A stretch of 64,000 bases of DNA from Incurvaria masculella (taxonomy: Eukaryota > Arthropoda > Insecta > Lepidoptera > Incurvariidae): contig OX335652.1 in assembly GCA_946894095.1 (NCBI GenBank), forward strand, positions 19,553,001 to 19,617,000, given 5' to 3'. Shown here piece by piece: positions 45,040 to 56,105 of this stretch. A program made the position numbers and the translations under genes. The notes beneath the pieces were generated by a model, which searched no databases, was not told the DNA's origin, and saw only the letters and a program-made list of their open reading frames with translations. The first letter of the stretch is position 1; every line of letters starts with the position of its first letter.

Positions 45040-45620
45040 TTATTGCTTATTCGTCAACCACAGGCAGTACATTGCACTCGCGTTAATCAGATTTTATAAT
45101 TAGTCAGTTCAGCATTCACGGCGAAGAAGAACTGAAAAGAAACATCGCTGATTTTTTTTTTTCAACGTCCACTTAGTCTAAGTTTACAAATTTGTTTGCC
45201 ACTGCTTACAGAAATACGGGTTATTGGTACCCGTTTTTGTGAATACAGTATTTTAATTCCTTGTCACATAAATGGCAAGTATTTATCGTTGATGATAAAA
45301 GAAAAAACACAGAGGAATACATTAAATGAAATTTAATTCACAAAAATCTACCTTTCATGCCGTATGCAACAGTGCATGACAAATATCAGTTTATTTTGCA
45401 AAGCCTATGTCCGTCATCTAACATGTTGCCAATTAGAGCAGGCCAGTCCCACAAACAGGACCCGTTCACGAGCATCTCGCCGGGTCCAGCCATCGCCTCT
45501 CTCAACCATATTTTAGGGGAAGAGGTGACCCGAACCAGGCGTCACCACTAGCAAGGACCTTGAAGCGATGCTCTACTCCAGTGGCAACAAGAAAAATAAT
45601 TGTGATACATGTGCACATTT
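45040..45620 (+). repeat. Family E repeat, long form
   Basis: GCTTATTCGTCAACCACAGG, CGGCGAAGAAGAACTG, CAACGTCCACTTAGTC and the extension shared with 6298-6590 (GCATGACAAATATCAGTTTA, ACCCGTTCACGAGCATC). Confidence 0.72.
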
Positions 45621-45929
45621 ATTTTTAATATTATTATTTCTGTCATGTACTACTACAATGGCCTGATAACATACGAATATAGTCAGTCGCTCAGCGTGTT
45701 TGCGTCCACTGCTGAACATACGCCTCTCCAATTTTTCTCCCGTCCTCCCGGCCCTCAGCGGTACGGAACCATACATAGTAATATAACGAAGAGCTAAACT
45801 TATTAAAAATTTAACTGATTTCTGAAACATGTATTCCGACAAAATGAACTAATGATCAACGAGAATCAGGTGTAAAGAGCCTTCGTCAAATAAAAAAAAG
45901 TATTTATGTAAATATTACAATAACAGTCT

Positions 45930-46460
45930 GAAATGGTTGAGTTAGAAATAGTCGGCGACTATATTTGCGAGTGGCATGTTTTTTTTATGTTAAGCGTGGC
46001 ATGTGACGCACGCCAGGACCTCACAAAAAAGGCGTCCGACGGCGCCCATCGGCTTTCTGCCCATGGGCGCCGTGGGCGCCTTGCGGCGCGCTCGGACTTT
46101 CTTCACACCATGTTCGAGTTGGTAGTTTTATAAACTTGGGAGAGAGCTGACCTCATAGTCGCGCGCTAAATGGCATACCTCTTTCCTTTGTGATCTGAGG
46201 TACGAGCGTACGTCACGTCGCAGGAGCGGTCCTGCCGTTTCAGATGTTGGAAATTCGGAACGCGCTCGAGCGGCGGGTTGCGAGTGCCGAGCCCTACGAC
46301 GCTGATGTAATGCGCCGCCGCTTCCGTGAAAAATGGGAAATGCATGTCGAGTGTTTGCCCCCCGCGGCGGGGAGGCACGTCAGGGGGGCGCGGGGGGGGG
46401 GGGGGTTCTGCAATGTACTGCCTCGGCGTTGCATGAGAAACCACATAGAAAATATTGCTC
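45930..46460. other. GC-richer unique sequence with poly-G run
   Basis: Contains overlapping frames around a CGCCGTGGGCGCC-type stretch and a 14-15 G run at about 46390-46405. No gene supported. Confidence 0.3.
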
Positions 46461-46465
46461 GAGGT

Positions 46466-46914
46466 TATACTCTGTTTCTAGGGCAGGCGAAAAAACGGAC
46501 AATGACATACACTATTATGTTAGCGTCTTACTAACTAAACTATTATGTAGAAAATGAATAAATGTTTTTCTCTGGACACATTAAAACATAACACAAGTGT
46601 ACAAATTCGGATCAATTTTGGACCTGAGCAGATTTCACCGTGTGTCAAAATTGGTTCTAGTTTTCGAGTGCGAGCTTTTAGTTGCTCAGGTCCAAAACCG
46701 TGTATATTTGTGTAATTAAACATCTTTTAGATATCAGCAAACAATATAATCATAAATAACATACATAAATAAAATAAAAAAGAATTTTAATTATAATTTT
46801 CTTTATTCCCTACAACTGATAATTTTTTAACCTCACCAAACAAGTTGGTAATCACTGTGGTAGGCACAAAAGTCAATGTCCGTTTTTTCGCCTGCCCTAG
46901 AAACAGAGTATATA
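46466..46914. mobile_element. Element with about 42 bp terminal inverted repeats
   Basis: TATACTCTGTTTCTAGGGCA and GGCGAAAAAACGGACA at the left; exact inverse at 46873-46914. Interior AT-rich with a second, smaller inverted repeat. Confidence 0.8.
46590..46715. mobile_element. Small inverted-repeat element nested inside
   Basis: TTTTGGACCTGAGCA at 46614-46628 and its inverse TGCTCAGGTCCAAAA at 46682-46696; outer ACACAA similarity extends the arms. Confidence 0.6.
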
Positions 46915-47049
46915 AGAAAACAAGATAGGGAGCAATATGAAAGTTTTCAAGACTTGTCATCTCTGTTAACAATGTTTGCACCCAGTGCTTAAAACAATTT
47001 CTGAATTTCGTCGCTTAGATTCTGCTTGATGCACCATAAACATTTAAAA

Positions 47050-47190
47050 AATATATGTTTTGCTGCGGCCCGGGTCCAGCCTTGCATTTTATTCATAAAG
47101 TAGTTATTTTTACATGACTATGGCTGTTTGTTAAATTAACGTGTCTTTGCTTCAAGGTCTATTTTATTTATTAATTATTGGAGGAAAAGA
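47050..47190 (+). repeat. Family F SINE, 5'-truncated
   Basis: GCGGCCCGGGTCCAGCCTTG then CATAAAGTAGTT and GTGTCTTTGCTTCAAGGTC as in the 41515-41690 copy. Confidence 0.6.
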
Positions 47191-47380
47191 AAACATTTGA
47201 TTACACTAATATATTTCACCTCCCTTACATAAAATTATATTATTGCAATCCTTAAATCAAAGAAAGAAGAAGTTATGCTATTAAGTGCGCCTACTCTCAG
47301 ACCCGCTGTCTCCAATTATCTAAAACTACCAACCCAACTTAAAAGTACTTGCCACACTAAAACATAGTAACAGACGTATA

Positions 47381-47554
47381 AGGCTGAGATAAATAGTCGT
47401 AACAAAAACTAAGACTAACGAAAAGTAGTAAGTACTTTGTGACGTCAATTTGCATTACTTTGAGATTTCGTCCATACAAAATGTGTCAAAGTGACGTCAC
47501 AAAGTACGACTTTTCGTTAGTATTAGTTTCTGTTACGACTATTTATCTCAGCCT
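47381..47554. mobile_element. Fold-back MITE, about 65 nt arms
   Basis: AGGCTGAGATAAATAGTCGT to GACGTCA (47381-47447) and its inverse (47492-47554) around a 44 nt loop. The loop-proximal TGACGTCA is a perfect CRE-like octamer core. Confidence 0.88.
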
Positions 47555-47918
47555 AAGAGGGTCTGTGTGCGTGTGAATTGAGTTGGCGAAAGCATTTAGG
47601 GAGCAAATTCGCTTGGTGGATACATGGACTGTGTGGCATATGACGCGAGGCCGGTTTAAAATGCGATTAAATGCACAATTTGTCCATAAGGCGCAAATAA
47701 TCCCCACATAACTTTTCCCCATTTTTTTTTTGTGACATATACCTACGAATAAAAAAGTATTTTAACTCGTGTCGCTAAAAATAGAAATTTACACAAAAAG
47801 ACAAAGATTTCAATAACGGGCTACCCTCAGCCTCGTGTGACAATATTTTACTATGGCTTAAAAATATTTTCATTAAATGTTTCTGAAGGATTATTCAAAG
47901 GAAAGGCTGAATTTTCGT

Positions 47919-48002
47919 GGCACCTAATTTCTCAGGAATGTGGTGTATTGGACTAATATCATGACGGTATTTGTGTGGTATAGCCATCCATGTCAGGTTT
48001 GA
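47919..48002 (+). repeat. Family D SINE tail fragment
   Basis: GGCACCTAATTTCTCAGGAA, TGTGGTGTATTGGACTAATA and CCATCCATGTCAGGTT. Confidence 0.75.
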
Positions 48003-48530
48003 GAACGAACAGTTACTCAAACTGATTTCTCTGCCGCACCGCCAGTATATGGAACTGTCTACCGGCGGATGCCTTTCCTCATACCTACAACCTAGAAGTC
48101 TTCAAGGGTAATTTGAATAAGCTCGATAGCTCAGCCATAGTCCGCAAATCCGCTGGCATGGCGCCTCGCTGAGCGTGGTTTCGCGATTCTTTGGTCCTTA
48201 GCACAGCTACCCATACCGGTCTTTCATAAAAAAAAGGTTACATAAAAAACATGTTTTTAACCCTAACTAAAATACCTTCATAATAACTCTTAAAATCGGT
48301 TCAAGTTTAAAGTTTCGGAGTGTGGCATATTTACATACTTAATGAGCAGTTGACTATAGAACATTTTATGACTTTCTAGCGAGCATTCGTCGTGAGTTGG
48401 CAGCTGTGTTTTATTTCCCTTTTCAGGGGACGGTATTCTGATTTGTAAATTTGTTTAGGATTAAGTCATACCGAAGCGACCGTCTTCAACTAGTGGCTCT
48501 CTGAGCTCCTAGACCCAGTTGTAACCTAAA

Positions 48531-49148
48531 TTGGAGCTTGCGTAAATTCGAAGTTATGTAAAAATGTCATACTCCATACAAATTATTATACACTAGACTA
48601 GACTATTATATATACACTAGATATTTTGTGGTCTTACTTCGTCAAGCTGTCAAAGTCAAACTCGAACTTCCAATTTATATTAAGGCCTGACTGGTACTAG
48701 CCAAATCTCAAAGAAATCTAAAATCAAATGGATTCATTTGTTTATGTATATAATTATTCTGTTTTTGCTTATATAAAGAAATCATATAACTTTCAGATTT
48801 TTTATGTGAAAAATCGTCATTTTTTTATAATTGATGGAATCAAAAAATATTAACAATAAATTATTAGTCTGGAGTTCTATTTGCACCTGCTGAGGCGTTT
48901 CACTACACGTTATTAAATTTGTTTAAAGGTGCATTTGTATGGCGCGAGGCTAGTCCTAGCGCCTTAAAACGCGGAGTCGGCGTAAACGGCGACGATTACG
49001 TATTACCGGCGCCAGTGAGTAAGCTGTCAAAACAAACTCGGACTTGCAAATGTTAGTTCGCTTAACGCCCGCTGCGCGCGCTCTTCAATTGCTCCATACA
49101 TTTGAAGACGCCAGTCGATCGGTTTGCCGTAAACGCCAATTTAGGTGA
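48531..49148. mobile_element. Family G element copy 2, split by family B
   Basis: AACCTAAATTGGAGCTTGCG start (decayed) and GCCAATTTAGGTGA end; shares GTCAAAGTCAAACTCGAACT and CGCTTAACGCCCGCTGCGCG with copy 1. Interrupted at 48680-48967. Confidence 0.85.
48680..48967 (+). mobile_element. Family B TTAA element, internally deleted
   Basis: TTAAGGCCTGACTGGTACTA to GGCTAGTCCTAGCGCCTTAA, 288 bp versus 480 bp in the other copies. Flanks rejoin family G. Confidence 0.9.
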
Positions 49149-49321
49149 CAGCTGGGGCTAGGGTCTCTGAGCTGTAGGCTTCGCGAGTTTGTCTTTGCCT
49201 CGCTAAATCTGAATAAATGTTCAACCGCGCACCTTATAACGAATTCACATCCTTGTTTTATCTCTTGCCACAAAACAATAGTTTTGTGACATTTCTGAAC
49301 ATTTCAAAAACTGGCTCTACA

Positions 49322-49520
49322 AAAAAAAACCGGCCAAGTGCGAGTCGGACTCGCACACGAAGGGTTCCGTACCATCGTAACGATTTAATACATAAAAATC
49401 ACGTTTTTTTTATGCCCCCCCCCCCTTTAATTTTAATTATATTGTTAATTTTACCTATTTGTTGTTGTAGCGGCAAAATAAATACACACTCTGTGAAAAT
49501 TTCAGCTGTCTATCTGTTAC
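49322..49520 (+). mobile_element. Family C element, 3'-truncated
   Basis: AACCGGCCAAGTGCGAGTCGG to TTTCAGCTGTCTATCTGTTAC; the GACGG array and 3' end are missing. Confidence 0.88.
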
Positions 49521-49682
49521 TAACATAACTTTGTCTATCTGGTGCATTTTCACACCTAAATACGTTAACCAATTTTGATTGACTGCGGTTTGGAGATAGT
49601 CTGGCCTTAGAAAAAGAAATATACACTACCCCTAGAGAAGGAGAAAGGCCAAATTTTGTGGCGAAAATTTAACTCGGAAGGG

Positions 49683-49885
49683 ATGTATTGTATTGTTTTG
49701 TTTATTCAGCCATAAACAGTACACTGCGCTCGGAATTGTCATATTTTAACATTGGCCAGTTCAGCAAAACAAAACACAGCACAGAAGAACTAGAAAGAAA
49801 CTCCGCTGTTTTATTTTTTCAACGTCCACTTTGTCTAAATTTACAAAAGTTTTTGTCAATTATTTTAACAAAAACATAGGCAATA
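49683..49885 (+). repeat. Family E repeat
   Basis: TGTATTGTATTGTTTTGTTT, GCTCGGAATTGTCATATTTT, ACAGAAGAACTAGAAAGAAA; near-identical to 6085-6280 but without the extension. Confidence 0.8.
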
Positions 49886-50496
49886 GATGAAATAGGGGAT
49901 GAGAGTTAGTTTGGGGAACTTATATAATATCCAGAAATCCGAAATATCCGTTTGAACCAAAATTACATTGATTATGTATAAAGCAATATTGTCAGCTAAT
50001 AGACATTCTTAAATTCAGCGACTAATCTCTATTTGAAAGGTCATATTTTTTTATTTTGCGCTATGCATCCCTAAAAAGGTTTTTGTTTACAGAATAGACC
50101 CCCATTTTTTCGGCGCACTCCGAAGCTGGTATTCAATTTGTCGTTATTTTGATTTATACCGCAGCTGATACCGAAAAACAAAATATTTAGTCATATTTTT
50201 CATAAAAAACGAGACCGATAGGTAGGAGGCAGTTAAGAAGTTGCTTTTAAAACATAGAAAAAGATTAAATCTGTGCAACTCGATACGAAAACTTTGAAGA
50301 GTTTTATTTGACATCTTCCCTTTTCAATAAAAGGATAATTGTAAATAAACATTATCGCTACCTTATATTCGAAATATTTAGAGGCAATAAATTGTTTGTA
50401 TCTCCAAATTCGACAATCGAATTTCGTTTAAAACTGAATAACTTTTACTTCCTGCCGCAAAATTCAACCATATATCAACATTTCTACCCATAATCT

Positions 50497-51030
50497 ATGC
50501 TTAGCTATTTGGACTCAATACGGGCCGTGTCGTGTATTTTTTCGACGAGGTATACTAGGTATAAAGGCCTCCAACTCCGAAGGGATGCAGGGTCTATCAC
50601 CTCTTCCATGGAAAATTCTCTTCGGAGCTGCATAACGTCATCCCACCGTCCCCTTTCTGCTATCAGTCAACGTGCAACAGACAGGGAAAGCACCCATTTA
50701 CAATCGTCTTTCCCCGAATTTGAACCAACCGATCCTGTAAATATTGATAAGGTTGGTAAACTATGGATCGAACTCTACCCCAGATATTTCTTCCTTTTGT
50801 ATATTCTGGAGTCCTTAAAACGTGGCATTAAGAAGCACCTGGCCGGCCGTGAAGTTCGAAAGCCCATGGGCGTCTTATGTGAGGGCTTGAAAATAAAAAA
50901 TAAAAACATATGTTATCTTATATTTGTAATTGAATTGTCGATGATTTTGAGGCTACATACTACAAAAATATATAGTTTTAATAGAAGAAGGATTATATTA
51001 ATTGGAACTATAATACGCTTGAAACCTTAA
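50497..51030. other. Region with open frames on both strands, unidentified
   Basis: Plus strand: 177-codon ATG frame (MLSYLDSIRAVSCIFSTRYT start). Minus strand: about 53 codons ending at 50507 with DDVMQLRREFSMEEVIDPAS and LYLVYLVEKIHDTARIESK, which looks more protein-like. Neither matches a family I can name. GC is above the surroundings to about 50890. Could be a retroelement or gene-exon remnant. Confidence 0.2.
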
Positions 51031-51699
51031 ACATTGTTAAGCACTCTGAAATATCGCGTATTTGTATTTAATGTGATAATTATAATCGATTATTCGAGTG
51101 GTATCCCAAAGAATTTAGACTAAGAATGTTTTCCTCAAACACGTTGTGCTGCTTGAGAACCTGAAAGAAACTGAGTTCAATCACAATAAATTACAAAATT
51201 AGACACGCAGAAGAAATATAGTGCCTGATTCTAAAAGCTTAACACAGGTGGCGCTATTTTAAGGAAAAACAAAATGAGGCTGCCTACTCGCTTTCAAGGA
51301 AACTTTACTGTCCATAGACTTATGTATTAGCCATGGATAGCTGATAAAACAAATTTATAAACAAAAATTGAGCGATATTACTTTCCTTTTAAAAAATAAA
51401 ACCTGATTTAAAAATTACTTAATCTAAACTAAATAAATTCCTGCATCCATCCTTTCTAATACCTACACCGCTTTAGAGGGTATAGTTGCATTGAAAACAA
51501 ATTAACATACCTTTTTTAAAATAGTGAAATTCTAAAATAAATCGTAGAAAATAAAATTTAAAAAAACAGTTTGGGAACATTTACGATACGAACTTTTGTG
51601 CAACGCAGCAATGTTTGTTTTAAAGTTGTTTATCGTTCGTGTCTGTTGATTTTACTGACTTAGACTTCATACATTATTTATGACAATTTTTATATTTTT

Positions 51700-52308
51700 A
51701 ACCGACTTCAAAAAAAGGAGGAGGTTATCAATTCGTCTGTATGTTTTTTTTTTTTTTTATGTTTGTTACCTCATAACTTTTTCCTGGGTGAACCGATTTT
51801 GATGATTATTTTTTTAAATGATAGCTAGTGCTTCCCAAGTGGTCCCATTTTAATTTGGTTAAGTTCTGACAATGATATCCATGAGAAAATCATAAAAGTC
51901 TTAAATTTGTATTAAGATGTGTGCGACAAATGGACGAATAACTCAATATAACGCCAACCGATTTCGGTGATTCTTTTTTTATTGGAAAGGACGTGTTCAA
52001 ATTAGTAAGTGTACTTAAGATTCACTAAAAATTAACAAATTAAAAAAAAAATTAACAAAAAAAATTACCGACTTCAAAGAAAAAGCACTAAAAAGTAAAA
52101 AATAATGTTCATTTTTGTAGTTACGATTTCTGTTATTTTTTGAGTCGGTGTCAGCCAAGGTTAGGTTAGGTTAGGTTAGGTTAGGTTAGGTTCTCTTGAT
52201 TGGCGCAGCGCGTGCCCGGCTGACGCCGACTCAAAAAATAACAGAAATCGTAACTACAAAAATGAACATTATTTTTTACTTTTTAGTGCTTTTTCTTTGA
52301 AGTCGGTT
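51700..52308. mobile_element. Element with AACCGACTTCAAA inverted ends
   Basis: AACCGACTTCAAAAAAAGGA at the left and CTTTGAAGTCGGTT at the right. The left part has TACCTCATAACTTTTTCCTG and GGTGAACCGATTTTGATGAT, a sequence I know as dispersed in Lepidoptera. A shorter relative of the left end lies inverted at 63640-63672. Confidence 0.65.
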
Positions 52309-52310
52309 AT
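52064..52310. repeat. Near-perfect palindrome with telomere-type TTAGG repeats in the loop
   Basis: 93 nt arms 52064-52156 and 52218-52310 with about two mismatches; the 61 nt loop carries six tandem TTAGG units (52161-52190), the insect telomere repeat. Confidence 0.93.
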
Positions 52311-52496
52311 TTTATTTTTTTAATTTTTAAGTCTTATTTTTTTTTGCAACAAGAATAATTTCGTCGCTGCCTTTTGTTTCATGTCAATTTATTTTACTTT
52401 ATAAAATCTATGTATATCTTCATTATATTTAAAATTACCCAGTATATACTAACAATGACATATTTTGAGTGAATGCTCAGGCATTTAGTGATGTTC

Positions 52497-52640
52497 ATCT
52501 ATAATATAAAAATGAATCGCAAAATGTGTTAGTAAGCGCATAACTCAACAACGCCTGGACCAATTTGGCCAAATCTTTTTTTTAAATGTTCGTTGAAGTT
52601 CAAGGATGGTTTTTACGGCGAGAAAAATTAGAATTATTGC
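52497..52640 (+). mobile_element. Helitron-like 5' end (tentative)
   Basis: TCATCTATAATATAAAAATG, AATCGCAAAATGTGTTAGTA and GCGCATAACTCAACAACGCC resemble dispersed lepidopteran element starts. Pairing with the 3' end at 54712 is inferred only. Confidence 0.3.
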
Positions 52641-53578
52641 TGGAAAAACCCTAAAAATAGCCCTTTTCTTTTTCCCATACAAATGATTTGTAACTAAAAC
52701 GTAGTCAATTTGAGCTTTATTGCTATGGTATAAAGTTCATATTAAATTACAAGCACTCACAGTTGTCTAAGTAATGTAGGTGTGTTCCTAACGTCAAAGA
52801 TCATATCTATCAAAACAATGTGCATGTGTGCGTTGGAGCACAGAATACATAGTTGGAGGAGTTTAATGTCGCGTTCCGAAACTCGCGTTTCTTTTGTATT
52901 AGTTTCGGCACGCGAGATAAACTGCATCAGTTTCCACGTCATTACATCAGTCAAACAAAAATCGCGTTACCAACAGTGTTTTATTATTTTTAATATCCAA
53001 ATTTTAAATAAATAAAACAATTCGTACGGCTTAAAAGGATTTGACTTCAAGTCATATCAAATTTAAAAAAAAAAAACACCGGTAGCACTCCGGGAGTGCC
53101 GGCAGAAGTGAAAACTTTAGTATTAACGTTGTGTTTAATTATAAGTACAAAAATACTATCATTTATGAGGTAGAATACAATGTTTATTTATTGCGCTATC
53201 GTACACAAATATGACAATTTACATGTTATTATTAATAATATTATATCGTTATTTATTTATATATTACATTAATTTTTATCTCTTATATAAATCAACTTTC
53301 ATCCATAATTTCGACGACTTTTTCACCATCGTTATTACCAGAATCATCATCGCAAATTTCTAAAACTGATACAATCGGTTTATGATAGCTGAAGTAAGAA
53401 ACAAACAGTTTTGATTCGAATCGATGGATGTTTGTTACTCTTTCACGTAAAAACTACTGAATGGATTCTAATGAAACTTTACAATAATATAGCTTATACA
53501 TCAGAATAACACATAGGCTACAATTTATAAAGATATTGTGCCCATGGGCTTAAGAACTTTCACGGGGCTGCGAAAACG

Positions 53579-53935
53579 ATGCCAGTAGCGCTACTTCACA
53601 CCAAAGGGAGCGGGGCCGGGGGCGGTGGCGGGAGCGGGGCCGGGGGCGGGGCGGGCGGTCCGACGGGGGCGGGTGCGGAACAAAAAGTGCTCAGCGCCGC
53701 TAAAGAAGTTTTCACTTCAATCTTACGCTTTTTCGATCAGCATCACGTGACCCTGACGCGAGTTTGGAAGTTTTTACCCATCCAACAAAAAGTGCTCAGC
53801 GCCGCTAAAGAAGTTTTCACTTCAATCTTACGCTTTTTCGATCAGCATCACGTGACCCTGACGCGAGTTTGGAAGTTTTTACCCATCCAATAAAAAGTGC
53901 TCAGCGCCGCTAAAGAAGTTTTCACTTCAAAAAAG
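53579..53935 (+). repeat. Glycine-rich GC block plus 105 bp tandem repeat
   Basis: Follows GCGCTACTTCACACC and a GGGGCCGGGGGCGG block. Units start at 53681, 53786 and 53891 (third partial); first two essentially identical. The 105 bp period keeps one frame: each unit encodes 35 residues beginning QKVLSAAKEVFTSILRFFDQ. At unit 3 CAA has become TAA, ending the 104-codon frame. No homologous protein recognised. Confidence 0.9.
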
Positions 53936-54049
53936 TTGTCTGTTACCTAATCTACTGAGTTTGCTGTTGTCAACTGATACACGAAACAAATTCGTATATC
54001 GTGTTTTGTGCAGAGTGTTTAGTTAGTTAGTGTTTGTTTAGTTCGTGAT

Positions 54050-54105
54050 TAGGCGGGCGGTCCGACGGGGGCGGGTGCGGGGAGGGGGGGGGGGCGGGTA
54101 CGGCT
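54050..54105. repeat. Second copy of the GC-rich motif
   Basis: GGCGGGCGGTCCGACGGGGG and GGGTGCGG repeat 53659-53680, followed by a poly-G run. Confidence 0.7.
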
Positions 54106-54309
54106 TGGTATTTCCCGCAACTTTAGGACTACTTGGCAAAATCCTTGAGAACCAATTACTCGATTTAGATGCGGATTATATCTACGTCTAGCCTGATTCT
54201 ACTCAAAACTTATAGGCTACATAATATAACGCTTCATTACCTGAAGGGTGAGTAGTGAGTGTTAAATTCTTATAACTTGCGAACCACTAACCCGATTTAT
54301 GTGCGTATT

Positions 54310-54480
54310 TTATCAATGTATAGGATCTCTGGGAGCTGTCAGGTTCGAGATGGGTTACTGTTTTCGATGTTGAGGCTGGCTGTGGGTTGGAGTCCACGCA
54401 AAACTTACCTACATTACACGTCACTTACTTACTAGGTAAACAATGTTGCAGTGCAAGTGCAGAAAGGTTCTGGCGGCAAA
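54310..54480 (+). repeat. Family D SINE fragment with 5S-like head
   Basis: GAGATGGGTTACTG (box C-like), GTTGAGGCTGGCTGTGGGTT and TTACTTACTAGGT, then AGAAAGGTTCTGGC. Confidence 0.55.
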
Positions 54481-54654
54481 TGCTTTTTTTTTAAATAGCC
54501 ACCAAATGTCAACGAAGCTCTAAATAGGAATTATTGGATGTTTCTCATTAAATCATGCTATTTCATCTCGAACGATCTTGATTAAATTTGGTAGATGGAT
54601 ACATTGTCCTGGACCAGTTTGACCCTATTTTGGATCAGCCATGTCGGATACTTT

Positions 54655-54712
54655 TTATCCATGAAATAATTTAGCCGACGCTAACCCGAGCGGAGCCGGG
54701 TACCGCAGCTAG
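54655..54712 (+). mobile_element. Helitron-like 3' end
   Basis: ACCCG/CGGGT stem (54684-54701) with loop AGCGGAGC, then TACCGCAG and terminal CTAG followed by T. Same end as the minus-strand copy at 27831. Confidence 0.5.
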
Positions 54713-55470
54713 TAGAAATATAATTCTAAAAATATTAAAACTGCAGATATAAAACAGACTTACCACCACTCAATTCACTTAGTTTAAATTTCAATGGTTG
54801 CAGTAATTTAATTTTTATTTTTATTATTCATTTAAGATTGTTTGCATACACTTAGATACGTCAATGCAGCAAATTCAAAAGGAAAAAACACCTAAAAAAT
54901 AACCGGCTACCAGATGGAAAGAATCACCCATTTGACTACGTTCTTATGGTTTTGCTTGTCGGGTCTGGACTCTTGTCAGCTCTATGGTGCGAAGCACGGC
55001 CGGTGTCTGGGCGGAATACAAATTGACAAATAACTAAATAATAAGCACCGACAGTCCCTCCCCCGCCCAGACGATCCACGCTTGCACGCCCTCCAGGCCG
55101 CCCCGCCGCCCCGCGCCGCCCGCCCAACGTGTGGCGCCTCTTTTTACAGGAATTATATTTTGAATTAAGGTGAGTGGATGTGCGTACAGATAACCCATCA
55201 TCGTGCAGCTAATTTTAGGTGAATTCATTGTTTTATTTTTGTCTTTTCACTCGCCAAGGTTGGAAATTTTTTTAGGAGGTAAATATTTGGCTGACTTGTA
55301 TTACTTTTGGTTGTGGCATTCGTCGGAATCGTTCGGTTCAGTCGGAATCAGATAACGGTTATGTCGTATCCATTAAATACATAAATTATCAAGTTATTCG
55401 AAGTATTGCATATGTGAATTATTTGAAAGAGCCACGTCAATTCCATAGATTTAATTCGTCGGTGCGGTAG

Positions 55471-56105
55471 TGCATGATATAAAGATATTGAATGAAGTTC
55501 AGTTCTCGACGATGAATAGAAAATAAAATGCTTTTTTGGCGATGGTCAGCAGTAAGTTCAATTTCAGGAGGTAAGAAACATTAAATGCAGCTCCCTATGT
55601 TTGATTTGCCCTTCATCAATCCTGTAGATAATTTATCGATAGGGTCGTTTTATAGTGGAATACACATAAAGTATTTCTCAAATAAAAAACTAGGGTCATT
55701 CAAACACATTTTTTGCAGCCACCGAGAAAACTTGGCCCATTCCATATTTCATTTCATTTTCATTTCATTTATTTATTCAACTTCTTAGTGCATGATATAA
55801 AGATATTGAATGAAGTTCAGTTCTCGACGATGAATAGAAAATAAAATGCTTTTTTGGCGATGGTCAGCAGTAAGTTCAATTTCAGGAGGTAAGAAACATT
55901 AAATGCAGCTCCCTATGTTTGATTTGCCCTTCATCAATCCTGTAGATAATTTATCGATAGGGTCGTTTTATAGTGGAATACACATAAAGTATTTCTCAAA
56001 TTAAAAACTAGGGTCATTCAAACACATTTTTTGCAGCCACCGAGAAAACTTGGCCCATTCCATATTTCATTTCATTTTCATTTCATTTATTTATTCAACT
56101 TCTGG
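55471..56105 (+). repeat. 318 bp tandem duplication
   Basis: Unit 55471-55788 repeated at 55789-56105 with only a few differences (CAAATAAAAAACTA / CAAATTAAAAACTA). Unit starts TGCATGATATAAAGATATTG and ends with CATTTCATTT runs. Confidence 0.93.

Noticed and set aside
46385..46410. Poly-G run as a functional quadruplex promoter
   Set aside because: A single homopolymer run with no gene attached; could also be a sequencing or assembly artefact.
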